Assembly: GCA_913778205.1 (NCBI GenBank)
Contig: CAJYUW010000024.1
Location: 124,001-188,000, forward strand
Source of the DNA: an uncultured Curtobacterium sp.
GTDB lineage: Bacteria > Actinomycetota > Actinomycetes > Actinomycetales > Microbacteriaceae
Direction: 5' to 3'
Length of the DNA: 64,000 nucleotides
This document shows, piece after piece, positions 1 through 9,453 of this stretch (its first letter is position 1; each line of letters opens with the position of its first letter). Both the position numbers and the translations under genes were made by a program. The notes beneath the pieces were generated by a model. That model saw nothing but the letters and a program-made list of their open reading frames with translations, did no database searches and had not been told where the DNA came from.

Positions 1-1054
<1,054 letters not shown>

Positions 1055-1160
1055 CTATCGGCTGGACACCTGCACGCCACCGTCCGGACGGCTCCTGTGT
1101 GGACGACGACCACGACGGAGCACGCTGTGGAGGACGAACGACCCCACGAGAGGAAGAACC

Positions 1161-1319
1161 ATGGCTGACCCCCTGGACGACCCGGCCCGCGCGCAGGACG
1201 TCGAGCAGGCCGAGGAACTGACCGACGGCGGCATCGGTTCGGTCGAGCACGCACCGTCCGACGTCATGCCCCAGACCGACCGCGGCCGCGAGGCGGCAGA
1301 CGAGCGCCCGGACGCCTGA
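1161..1319 (+). CDS. Small acidic protein, unknown
   Basis: A 52-residue, strongly acidic and probably disordered protein beginning MADPLDDPARAQDVEQAEEL and ending in a run of Arg, Glu and Asp. The ATG at 1161 follows an AGAGGAAG ribosome binding site at the right distance, and a hairpin lies 75 bases past the stop, both supporting a real gene. It diverges from purA. No domain is recognisable; the function is unknown. Confidence 0.6.
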   Translation: MADPLDDPARAQDVEQAEELTDGGIGSVEHAPSDVMPQTDRGREAADERPDA

Positions 1320-1393
1320 CGCGGCACCGGCGCCGGCGCATCGGCCGCAGCAGCGCGGCCGTACACCGGCCGCAGATACCCACCGACAGACGG

Positions 1394-1431
1394 ACGGGAG
1401 GCACGGTGCCAGCTGGCACCGTGCCTCCCGT
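1394..1431. terminator. Perfect 38-bp palindrome, probable bidirectional terminator
   Basis: Two 19-base arms with no loop, centred between 1412 and 1413, built from an inverted pair of the word CGGGAGGCACG. It sits between convergent small genes. The same 38 bases recur inside the hairpin at 37626-37673. No U-tract follows, as is common for actinobacterial terminators. Confidence 0.75.
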
Positions 1432-1473
1432 GCGTTGCTCGGCCGCGTCCCGGACGCGACCGCCGTCACAGCG

Positions 1474-1644
1474 TCAGCTGCGGAAGAAGTCCGCGTAGGC
1501 GGGATCCCCGACCGGCTGACTGTGGCCCGGCTCACGGAGCCGTTCCTCGACCATCGCCTGGATCACGTCCGGCGGGGTGAGACCACGTCGACGCCACTCC
1601 ATCGGGTTCGCCCGGAGCTGCGTGATGTCGTTGTGCTGTCGCAT
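1474..1644 (-). CDS. Small basic/amphipathic protein, unknown
   Basis: A 56-residue frame starting MRQHNDITQLRANPMEWRRR and ending AYADFFRS. The ATG at 1644 is preceded by GGAAAGGTG, a good ribosome binding site, and the gene ends just before the hairpin at 1394-1431. The residues include a predicted amphipathic stretch (PPDVIQAMVEERL). No family is recognised. It is too short for many gene callers; coding is supported by the binding site and terminator context only. Confidence 0.5.
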   Translation of the reverse strand: MRQHNDITQLRANPMEWRRRGLTPPDVIQAMVEERLREPGHSQPVGDPAYADFFRS

Positions 1645-1720
1645 GCGATCACCTTTCCACGGAACAACTAGTTTGTCTAACTACCTGTCCCACTAGCGCA
1701 CTCCGGGCGAACCGTGGGGA

Positions 1721-4700
1721 CTACTTCGTGACCTTCGCGGTCTCCTTGGTGACGGCCTGACCGTCGAGGTACCCGGACGCCTTCGCGACCACCTTGGCCT
1801 TGAGCCGCTTCCCCAGGTCGGCCGAGGTGACCGTGTAGGTCGCGCCGGTCGCCTTCGAGATGGCCTTGCCGTCCCGGTACCACTGGTAGGCGTAGGTCAC
1901 CTTCGCGGTGCCCGCGTCCCACTCGCCGTGGACCGCGGTCAGCGTCTTGCCGACCTTGGCCGTGCCGCTGACCGACACCGAGCTGCCCGCCTTGAGCGCG
2001 AGCTTGGTGACGACCTTCGGCGCGATGCTCTGCGCCTGCGAGCCCACCGCGTTGCCGAGGTGGAGGAGGAGGACCTTCTCGTTCGTCGCGCTGCTCGACC
2101 GGGTCACCTGGAGGGAGCCCGCGTCGGCGAACAGCGTGCCGCCCTGGCCCGACTGGGCGAAGGTCAGCGCCGGCTTGCCGAGGTCGAAGGTCGTGACGGG
2201 CAGCGAGTCGACGACGGACGACCCGCTGACACCGGTCGCGTACAGCGACTCGGTCTCGACGTGGTACTGGACCTTCTTCCCCGTGGCACCGATCAGGCTC
2301 GCCGTCACCGGCAGGACCTTCACGGCGCTGTCGAACGTGTTGACGTCCTGGCCGGGCGCCCCGGCGTTCAGCGGGTAGGCGTCGACCACGGGGTCCTCGT
2401 CCTTCGCGGGACGCAGCTTCTCGGTGGTGACGATCGTCGCGTCGACCGCGGTCGACTTCACGTCGTAGACCGCGTAGTCGTCCGTGCCGTCGCCGTCCAC
2501 GTCGATGTACACGACCACGTTCGTCACGGCGCCGGGGTTGGCGTCGGCACCCTGGGTCTGCACGCCGAACGCGAGCACGTCGGAGGCCGCGTCGTAGCTC
2601 GCCCCGTAGGACCGCACGTCGGCGGCGCGGAGGGACTGCTGGGCCGAGCCGGCCGGGAACGCCTCGGCACCGTCGGTCCCGCCGAGCACGAACGGCGCGA
2701 CCGCCGCGTGGTAGCCGGTCGTCAAGCCACCCTGGTCGACCGTGCGCCCGGTCAGCGCGAGGTCGGCCTCGGTGGTGCCCGAGAACGTGACACCGGTTCC
2801 CCGCACCGCGCTCACGGGCTTCGGCGCGGCGTAGGTGCCGAGTCGGAGCGGCTCGAGCGTCGAGTCGGTGGGCGTGAGGGTCACGAGCCCGGTCGCCGCG
2901 GCGACGAACTCACGCTGGTAGCCCTTCTGCACGGCTTCCTGCGTCGGGTCGATCACCCGTCGGAGCTGCGTCGGGTCGGCGACGCGCATGGTCAGCTTGA
3001 GGACCGCACCGCCTCCGGCGCGGACCGTGATCCGCTGCTTGTCCAGCGAGAACGTGACGCCGGGCTGCGTGACCCGCGACTGGTAGGCCACGTCGTACGT
3101 GTGCGCGACCGAGTCCTTGTTCGTGACGAGCAGCGACCGCTCGGCCGTGGTGTCCTTCGACGCCACCTCGACGACGCCGAACGAGGCCGTCACGAGCTTG
3201 CCGTTCTCGACGCTCACCACGGTGGTGTCGGCGTTCACCGCCTGCAGGGCGTCCACGCGGCCCGTGCCCTGTCGGAGCTGGGTCGCGATGGTGGCGCCGT
3301 CCTCGACGTCGTGCGTCGCGGTGTTCATGAGCGCCGCCTTGACGTCGTCCGCGCGCCAGGTCGGGTGCGACTCGAACGTGAGCGCCGCGATGCCCGCGAC
3401 GTCCGGCGTCGCCATCGACGTCCCGCTCATCGACATGCGGCCGTCGCCGGTGCCGTTGGCGGCGGAGATGACGTTGACGCCCGGGCCGGCGATGTCCGGC
3501 TTGACGATGTCACCGAAGGAACCGTGGACGCCTCGGCTGGTGAACGACGCGAGCGTGTTCACGGCATCGGGGTCGGTGGCGAGCTCGAAGCCCTTGAGCT
3601 CGTCCGCGAAGCGCACGTGCAGGGTTCCCGCCTTCGCGGCGGCCTGGAGGCCCGTGACGCTGTCCTTGGTCAGCTCGGCTCCCGGGATGGTCGCGTTCCC
3701 GGCGATGCCGGAGCTGAACGTGTTGACCGTCCCGGCGAGGAGCACGCCGACGCCGCCGGCGGCGGCGACGTTGTCGAAGCGGGTCTTCGACCCGCACTCG
3801 AGTGCCCCGTCGGTCCACTTCAGCCAGACCACCTTGCCGGCGACCGCGGCCGCGTCCGCGCCGGTGAAGGGCGTGCAGCCGTCGATGTCCGTCGTGGGCA
3901 CGACCACGTCGCCCTCGACCGGGAGCGAACCCTTGTAGTCCTGCGAGTACTGGCCGCGCCAGGTCTTCGCGACGGAGCTCGGGGCGGTCGCCTGGACGCC
4001 GTCGTACAGGGACTGGCCGGTGGCGCTCGCGGCGACGGTGAGGGCGCCCTCGGCGGTCCCCGGCGAGCCGCCGATGTCGGTGAAGTCGTCCGCGTTGCCC
4101 GAGGCGATCACGGGCAGCACACCGCGGTCGGTGAGCGCGTCGATCTTCGCGTTGTCGGGGTCGTCCGGCGCGCCGTAGTCGGAGCCGAGCGAGAGGTTGA
4201 GGACGTTGATGTCCTTGCCCTCGGTGAGTGCCTGGCCGACCCAGTCGAGCGCGGCACCGGTGAGGTCGGTCGAGCCGCCGCCGTCACCGAAGACCTTGAG
4301 GGCGTAGAGCCCGGCCTCCGGCGCGGTGCCGGGGCCGACCCACATGTCCTGGACCTCTTGCGCGGTGAGCTTCGTGTAGTCGCCGTCGAAGGTCTGCTTG
4401 TCGGCGGTCAGGCCGTAGCCCGCAACCGTGCCCGACACGTGCGTGCCGTGGTCGCCGCCGCGGCCGTCGATGGGGTTGTCGTCCGGAGCGGGGACCGGCT
4501 GGTACGCCTTGTCCGTCGGGTCCGCGTTGTACGTCGGACCGGCGAAGTCGTAGCCGCCGAGGAACTTCTCCGGGTCGTACGAGCCCGGGGCCGGAGCGGC
4601 CGTCGAGGCGAGGGCGTCCGCGTACGCCTCGGCCGTGCCGGGGCCGCCGAAGTCCGCCTGCGTGTAGTCGAGGCCGGTGTCGAGCACCGCCACGTTCACG

Positions 4701-5368
4701 CCCTTGCCGGTGTGGCCGGTCTGCGTCCAGGCGTTGAGCGCACGGGTGTACACGTCGCTCGCGGCGTTCTTCGGGGCGACGCCGTCGGCGCCGGCCTTCG
4801 CCGTGCTCGGGTCGACGCCGGAGGGCGCAGCGGACGCGTCGGCGTTGACGGTCGGCTGGACGATCTTCTTCGGCGTCAGCGGGATGATGCTCGCGACGTC
4901 GGAGCGCTTCGCGATCTGCTGGAGCGCGTCGACGTCGGCGACGACCGCGACGCCGGGGACGGTGTACTCGGTCGAGTACAGCTCCTCCGACCCGGAGTCG
5001 GCCTTCTTGATGGCCGCTCGGACGGCGGCGGTGGTCGACCGGATCGACTGCACGCGCTGCCTCGCCTGCGTCGACGGGGACGTCGAGCGGGAGAGGTCCC
5101 CACCCTTCGCCTGCGCGTCGATCTCGAGCGCGCCCTTGCCGGTCGTGCGGACGAACGCGCTGACGGTCTTCGTGGGCTTCGCGTCACGCAGCGGCTGCGC
5201 GAGCTTCAGCTCGGGGATGGAGACACCCGTCGGGGCGGCGACGGCGGTGCCGCCGACCGCGAGTCCCGCGCAGGCCAGGGCCGCGGCGGCGATGCCGGCG
5301 GTCAGGACGCGCGAGATCCGGCGTGGTGTCGGGTTCGGGTTCGGTGTTGCACGGTTCAAAGGGCGCAC
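1721..5368 (-). CDS. Secreted S8 subtilisin-like serine protease
   Basis: A 1215-residue exported protease. Residues 1-45 form a signal peptide (RR, hydrophobic stretch, AVAA cleavage context). The catalytic triad is Asp230 (VAVLDTG), His307 (DHGTHVSG) and Ser651 (SGTSMATP), with oxyanion Asn425. A protease-associated (PA) insert lies near residues 480-590. The last 85 residues are an Ig-like repeat of the type G-x-x-x-VGKTLTA...YQWYRDG common in actinobacterial secreted proteins. There is no sortase motif. It is a single gene; the GTG start is the only one before the signal peptide, though its AGGAG abuts the codon, so the start is slightly uncertain. Confidence 0.93.
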   Translation of the reverse strand: MRPLNRATPNPNPTPRRISRVLTAGIAAAALACAGLAVGGTAVAAPTGVSIPELKLAQPLRDAKPTKTVSAFVRTTGKGALEIDAQAKGGDLSRSTSPSTQARQRVQSIRSTTAAVRAAIKKADSGSEELYSTEYTVPGVAVVADVDALQQIAKRSDVASIIPLTPKKIVQPTVNADASAAPSGVDPSTAKAGADGVAPKNAASDVYTRALNAWTQTGHTGKGVNVAVLDTGLDYTQADFGGPGTAEAYADALASTAAPAPGSYDPEKFLGGYDFAGPTYNADPTDKAYQPVPAPDDNPIDGRGGDHGTHVSGTVAGYGLTADKQTFDGDYTKLTAQEVQDMWVGPGTAPEAGLYALKVFGDGGGSTDLTGAALDWVGQALTEGKDINVLNLSLGSDYGAPDDPDNAKIDALTDRGVLPVIASGNADDFTDIGGSPGTAEGALTVAASATGQSLYDGVQATAPSSVAKTWRGQYSQDYKGSLPVEGDVVVPTTDIDGCTPFTGADAAAVAGKVVWLKWTDGALECGSKTRFDNVAAAGGVGVLLAGTVNTFSSGIAGNATIPGAELTKDSVTGLQAAAKAGTLHVRFADELKGFELATDPDAVNTLASFTSRGVHGSFGDIVKPDIAGPGVNVISAANGTGDGRMSMSGTSMATPDVAGIAALTFESHPTWRADDVKAALMNTATHDVEDGATIATQLRQGTGRVDALQAVNADTTVVSVENGKLVTASFGVVEVASKDTTAERSLLVTNKDSVAHTYDVAYQSRVTQPGVTFSLDKQRITVRAGGGAVLKLTMRVADPTQLRRVIDPTQEAVQKGYQREFVAAATGLVTLTPTDSTLEPLRLGTYAAPKPVSAVRGTGVTFSGTTEADLALTGRTVDQGGLTTGYHAAVAPFVLGGTDGAEAFPAGSAQQSLRAADVRSYGASYDAASDVLAFGVQTQGADANPGAVTNVVVYIDVDGDGTDDYAVYDVKSTAVDATIVTTEKLRPAKDEDPVVDAYPLNAGAPGQDVNTFDSAVKVLPVTASLIGATGKKVQYHVETESLYATGVSGSSVVDSLPVTTFDLGKPALTFAQSGQGGTLFADAGSLQVTRSSSATNEKVLLLHLGNAVGSQAQSIAPKVVTKLALKAGSSVSVSGTAKVGKTLTAVHGEWDAGTAKVTYAYQWYRDGKAISKATGATYTVTSADLGKRLKAKVVAKASGYLDGQAVTKETAKVTK

Positions 5369-5483
5369 TCCTGGCTCTGTCCGTGGTTCTCGTGGAATTC
5401 CTGTGAAGCTATGCGGTTCCTTTCAGGTCGCCTAGTCCCCACTTCGGAGGACCGACCCTCGAACGGGGTACGTTCGCCATAAG

Positions 5484-5512
5484 TTGCACACCCATGTGCA
5501 GGTTAGTACGAT
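5484..5512 (+). promoter_or_regulatory. Promoter and operator of the TetR-YhgE operon
   Basis: TTGCAC (5484-5489), a 17-base spacer and TACGAT (5507-5512) form a promoter whose -10 ends six bases before the TetR ATG, giving a leaderless message. A perfect inverted repeat, TGCACA-CCCA-TGTGCA (5485-5500), overlaps the -35 and spacer. It is the obvious site for autorepression by the TetR protein. Confidence 0.65.
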
Positions 5513-5518
5513 GAACCC

Positions 5519-6169
5519 ATGTCCACCTCTACCGCACCCGCTCGCCCGCCCCGTCGTGACGCAGCGGAGAACCGGGTGGCGCTGATCGAGGCGGCACGGA
5601 CCGAGCTCCAGCGTGACCCGGACGTCCCCCTCGAGACGATCGCAGCCACCGCCGGCCTGTCCCGGCGAGCGGTGTACGGACACTTCCCCTCCCGTGACGA
5701 CCTCGTGCGCGAGGTCGTCACGGTCGGCGCCGCACGGATCGCCGCCGCGATGCCGACCTCCTCGGACCTCGTCGACCTCCCCCCGGCGTCCCGCATCGCC
5801 GCGATCGCCGTCGCGCTCTGGGCCGAGGTCTCGCACGTCCGGTCGATGGCCGCGGTCGCCGTCCGCCAACCCTTCATCGGCTCCGTCGCTGCGGAGTTCG
5901 CGCCGGTCCGTGCCCACGTCCGCGAAGCCTGCGCCCTCGGCATCGCCGACGGCACGATGCGGAACGACGTCGACGCGGACGCCCTCGGCAGGCTCGTCGA
6001 GGACGCCTGCATCGCCGTGCTCGACGAGGCCACCCGTTCCGGGACCTCCGACGCCGCCGGTCGACGGATGGTCGTCCTCTCGGCGCTGGGCGTCGCCGGC
6101 ATCGACTGGCGCACCGCCCTGCTCTCCGAACCCACGCCGTCGACCACCGTCCAGGAGCCCGCCGCATGA
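5519..6169 (+). CDS. TetR-family transcriptional repressor
   Basis: A 216-residue regulator with the N-terminal TetR helix-turn-helix at about residues 35-60 (LETIAATAGLSRRAVYGHF) and a divergent ligand-binding C-terminal domain. It is first in a tightly packed three-gene operon: its stop overlaps the start of the next gene by four bases. The inverted repeat over its own promoter suggests autoregulation. The natural inducer is unknown; in relatives TetR-YhgE pairs often respond to membrane-active compounds, which is inference here. Confidence 0.88.
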   Translation: MSTSTAPARPPRRDAAENRVALIEAARTELQRDPDVPLETIAATAGLSRRAVYGHFPSRDDLVREVVTVGAARIAAAMPTSSDLVDLPPASRIAAIAVALWAEVSHVRSMAAVAVRQPFIGSVAAEFAPVRAHVREACALGIADGTMRNDVDADALGRLVEDACIAVLDEATRSGTSDAAGRRMVVLSALGVAGIDWRTALLSEPTPSTTVQEPAA

Positions 6170-6891
6170 CCACGCTCGAACTCGACCACGTCGGCATCGG
6201 GGACGAACCCGGGGCGGCCCTGCCGACCGTGTCCGCGATCGCCGGCCCCGGACGGCCGGGCATCGTCGCCGTCGAGACCGAGCAGGCACCGGTCCTCGCG
6301 TCGCTCGTCGCCGGCGGCCGGATGCGCCCGGACAGCGGTCGCGTGCTCGTCGACGGCCACGAGGACCCGGCGGCGACGCGGCGGGCGTTCGCCCTGGTCG
6401 ACACCCCGGGCGTCGCGGAGCCGTTCCCCGTGATGTCGTGCCGCCGCATCGTCCGCGAGGAGCTCGCGTACGCCGGGCAGCGACCGACCCGCGACCACGT
6501 CGACACGGTCCTCGACGCGCTCGGCATCGCGCAGTACGCCGACACGCACGTGCAACGCGTGCCCACCGAGGTGCGGGTCCGTCTGCTCGTCGAACTCGCA
6601 CTCCTGCGCGAGGGCGTCACCGGCCTCGTCGTCACCTCGCCCGAACGGCACGGCGGCGCCGTCGAGGACTGGTTCGCCGTCGTCCGCGACGTCGCGGTGC
6701 GTGGCGTCACCGTCCTCCTCGTGACGTCGAAGTCGGCCGCGCAGACGGCCGCCGCCCTCCTCGACACCATCCCGGCGCCCGCCGAGGCGCCGGCCCCCTC
6801 CCCGACCACCGACGGCCCCGACGACGCGACCGCCCCCTCCACCGCAACCGCGATCGACGGAGACGACCCGCGCCTCCAGGAAGCGTCCTGA
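6166..6891 (+). CDS. Degenerate ABC-ATPase-like protein without nucleotide-binding motifs
   Basis: A 241-residue protein that keeps the layout of an ABC ATPase but not its catalytic residues. LASLVAGGRMRPDSGRVLVD (44-63) matches the stretch that follows a Walker A loop, yet the loop itself is ETEQAPVL (37-44). The Walker B position reads GLVVTSPE (153-160) instead of LLLLDEPT, the signature position reads VPTEV, and the switch His is replaced (VTSKS, about 186-190). The last 40 residues are Pro/Ala/Thr rich. It overlaps the TetR gene by four bases and is followed after one base by the YhgE gene. Likely a non-hydrolysing partner or scaffold of the membrane protein; this is inference. Confidence 0.7.
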   Translation: MTTLELDHVGIGDEPGAALPTVSAIAGPGRPGIVAVETEQAPVLASLVAGGRMRPDSGRVLVDGHEDPAATRRAFALVDTPGVAEPFPVMSCRRIVREELAYAGQRPTRDHVDTVLDALGIAQYADTHVQRVPTEVRVRLLVELALLREGVTGLVVTSPERHGGAVEDWFAVVRDVAVRGVTVLLVTSKSAAQTAAALLDTIPAPAEAPAPSPTTDGPDDATAPSTATAIDGDDPRLQEAS

Positions 6892-6892
6892 C

Positions 6893-9127
6893 GTGACCAC
6901 CACCTCGCTCGTCCGCGCGGAACTCGCGCGCCTCACCGCCACGCCCCTCGCCCGTCTCGCGTTCATCGCGCTCATGTGCGTGCCGCTGCTGTACGGCGGC
7001 GCCTACCTGTGGGCGAACCGCGACCCGTACGCCAACCTCGACCAGGTGCCCGCCGCCATCGTCGACCAGGACGCCGGTGCCACGCTCGACGGCGACCGGG
7101 TCGACTACGGCAAGGACGTGGCGAAGGAGGCGATCGACGGCGCCGACTTCAAGTGGACCGAGACCACCGCGACCGACGCGCGCTCGGGCGTCCGGAACGG
7201 CACGTACGACTTCGTGGTGACGATCCCCCACGACTTCTCGGCCGCGCTCGTCTCGGCGCAGTCGGACGCACCCCGCCAGGCGAAGCTCACCATGACGACC
7301 GCCGACACGAACTCGTACCTGGCGTCGACCATCGCGGAGCAGGCCGGCAAGACCATGCGGACCGCGGTCGCGGAGCGCGTCGGCAAGCAGGCGGCGAAGA
7401 CCCTGCTCGTCGGGCTCGCGGACGTCCGCGACAGCCTCGGCGACGCCGTCGACGGTGCGGGCCAGCTCGCGTCCGGAGCGACGAGTGCGAAGAACGGTGC
7501 CGATCAGCTCGCGGACGGCACCGGCAAGCTGTCGTCCGGTGCGTCGGAGCTCGCCGCCGGCACCGCGGACCTGCCCTCGCAGACCGCGCAGCTGAACAGT
7601 GGCGCACAGCAGGTGGCCACGGGCGCGTCGAAGCTCGCGTCCGGTCTGTCGGACGCCCAGCAGCAGACGGCCGCGCTGCCGTCGCAGACCGAGCAGTTGA
7701 ACACGGGCGCACAGCAGCTGCAGAGTGGGCTGCACCAGCTCCGTGACGCGAGTGCTGCGCTGCCGTCGGGCACGGCGACGCTGTCCGAGGGTGCGTCGAA
7801 GGTCGCGGACGGCAGCGCGAAGCTGTCCGACGAAGCCGCGCCGTTCTTCGCTGGCATCCAGTCGCTCGCGCAGCAGTCCCCGGCGCTGGCGTCCCAGCTC
7901 GAGCCGGTGGTCGAGGCGTCCACGGTGCTCACCACCGACCAGAAGACCCAGCTCGTGGCGGCGCTGGAGCAACTGCGGACGAGCTCCGGCGCGCTCGGCT
8001 CGGGCGCCACCACGGTGTCCTCCGGTGTGCAGGACCTGGCGGCCGGGAGTGCGCAGGTCGCGGCCGGCGCGTCGGACCTCGCAGCGAAGGCCCCGGCCCT
8101 CACCGCGGGCATCCAGCAGGCGTCCGACGGGTCCGATGCGCTCGCGGCGGGGACCGCGAAGCTCGCGGCGAAGGCTCCGGAGCTGTCGAACGGCATCGCC
8201 ACCGCGGCGGACGGCGCGTCCACCCTGTCCGACGGCGCCTCGCAGGTCGCCGCCGGCACGTCGAAGCTCGCCGCCGCCGCCCCGGGTCTGTCGAGCGGCG
8301 CATCCCAGCTCGCCACGGGTGCGGCCTCGGCCGACGACGGTGCGAAGTCCCTCGCGTCGGGCTTGACGAAGCTCGAGAGCGGGTCGACCGAGCTCGCGGA
8401 CAAGCTCGACCAGGGCCGCACGAAGATCCCGGCGTCCACCGCCTCCTCGCGTGAGGACCAGGCGTCCGTGATCTCGGACCCGGTCAAGGTCGGGGACGAC
8501 AACGTGGCGTCGGCGGGCAACTACGGTGCCGGCCTCGCACCGTTCTTCATCTCGCTCGCGGCGTGGATCGGCATGTACGCGCTGTTCCTGATCCTCAAGC
8601 CGATCTCGAAGCGGGCCATCACGGCGGTGCGGAAGCCGCTGCGGGTGGTCCTCGGCGGCTGGCTCACCCCGGTGCTGCTGGGTGTCGTGCAGATGGTGGC
8701 GCTGTTCCTCATCGTGCGGTTCGCGCTCGATCTGAACGTGGTGCAGGCCGGACCGACGATCGGGATCATGGTGCTCGCCTCGGCGACGTTCGCGGCGATC
8801 ATCATGGCGCTCAACGTGCTGCTCGGGTCGGTCGGACAGTTCCTCGGCCTCGTGCTCATGCTCGTGCAGCTCGTCACCGCGGGCGGGACGTTCCCGTGGC
8901 AGACGCTGCCCGGACCGTTGGCCGCGCTGCACTTCGCCCTGCCGATGACGTACTCCGTCGACGCGATCCGACAGACGATGTACGGCGGTTCCGCGGCGGC
9001 GGCGTGGTCGGACAGCGGCGTCCTGCTCTGCTGGCTGCTCGGTGCGCTGCTCGTGTCGTACCTCGTGACGGCACGGCAGACCCGGAGCCGCACGCTGCGC
9101 GACCTCCGGCCGAGCCTCATCGGGTAG
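6893..9127 (+). CDS. YhgE/Pip-domain membrane protein
   Basis: A 744-residue membrane protein of the YhgE/phage-infection-protein family, related to ABC-2 permeases. One membrane helix lies near residues 17-38 followed by the family's N-RDPYANLDQVPAAIVDQD segment. Residues about 180-520 are a long series of LASGAxxLxxG-type repeats, predicted extracellular and helical. Five or six membrane helices occupy roughly 545-735. The GTG start at 6893 is one base after the preceding stop. Substrate and role are unsettled in the family (export, envelope interaction, phage adsorption). Confidence 0.9.
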   Translation: MTTTSLVRAELARLTATPLARLAFIALMCVPLLYGGAYLWANRDPYANLDQVPAAIVDQDAGATLDGDRVDYGKDVAKEAIDGADFKWTETTATDARSGVRNGTYDFVVTIPHDFSAALVSAQSDAPRQAKLTMTTADTNSYLASTIAEQAGKTMRTAVAERVGKQAAKTLLVGLADVRDSLGDAVDGAGQLASGATSAKNGADQLADGTGKLSSGASELAAGTADLPSQTAQLNSGAQQVATGASKLASGLSDAQQQTAALPSQTEQLNTGAQQLQSGLHQLRDASAALPSGTATLSEGASKVADGSAKLSDEAAPFFAGIQSLAQQSPALASQLEPVVEASTVLTTDQKTQLVAALEQLRTSSGALGSGATTVSSGVQDLAAGSAQVAAGASDLAAKAPALTAGIQQASDGSDALAAGTAKLAAKAPELSNGIATAADGASTLSDGASQVAAGTSKLAAAAPGLSSGASQLATGAASADDGAKSLASGLTKLESGSTELADKLDQGRTKIPASTASSREDQASVISDPVKVGDDNVASAGNYGAGLAPFFISLAAWIGMYALFLILKPISKRAITAVRKPLRVVLGGWLTPVLLGVVQMVALFLIVRFALDLNVVQAGPTIGIMVLASATFAAIIMALNVLLGSVGQFLGLVLMLVQLVTAGGTFPWQTLPGPLAALHFALPMTYSVDAIRQTMYGGSAAAAWSDSGVLLCWLLGALLVSYLVTARQTRSRTLRDLRPSLIG

Positions 9128-9230
9128 CGGGCAGGCCGGCACGGCGGGCCGGCGCCGCTGCGCCCACCGTGCCCGCGCCCACCGGCGCGGGCCCCGCACC
9201 CCCGCGCCCCGCCTCGGCACGCCGCCCACC

Positions 9231-9370
9231 GCGGCGCACGTGCCGGAGCCGCGGCGCACGTGCCGGAGCCGCGGCGCACGTGCCGGAGCCGCGGCGCGCG
9301 TGCCGGAGCCGCGGCGCGCGTGCCGGAGCCGCGGCGCACGTGCCGGAGCCGCGGCGCGCGTGCCGGAGCC
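9231..9370 (+). repeat. Seven tandem copies of a 20-bp unit
   Basis: Seven head-to-tail copies of GCGGCGCACGTGCCGGAGCC, differing only at one A/G position. Each unit carries a CACGTG core within a wider imperfect palindrome. The array fills the 326-bp gap between the YhgE and LacI genes and is followed at once by GCCTCCAGTCCGTCC (9378-9392), one arm of the hairpin word found elsewhere. It is open in several frames but does not look coding. No spacers, so not a CRISPR. Confidence 0.95.
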
Positions 9371-9453
9371 GCGCCGCGCCTCCAGTCCGTCCCATGTCAC
9401 GTCAACAGCACCAGGACGGCGCCGGTAGGATCGACCACGACACCAGGAGGTCG

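Noticed and set aside
1928-5482. Very long open frame opposite the subtilisin gene
   Set aside because: Its protein is Arg/Gly/Asp-rich shadow sequence with no domain, while the minus strand has a complete catalytic triad and signal peptide.
9231-9370. Possible CRISPR array
   Set aside because: Units are directly adjacent with no spacers and no cas genes nearby; simple tandem repeat.
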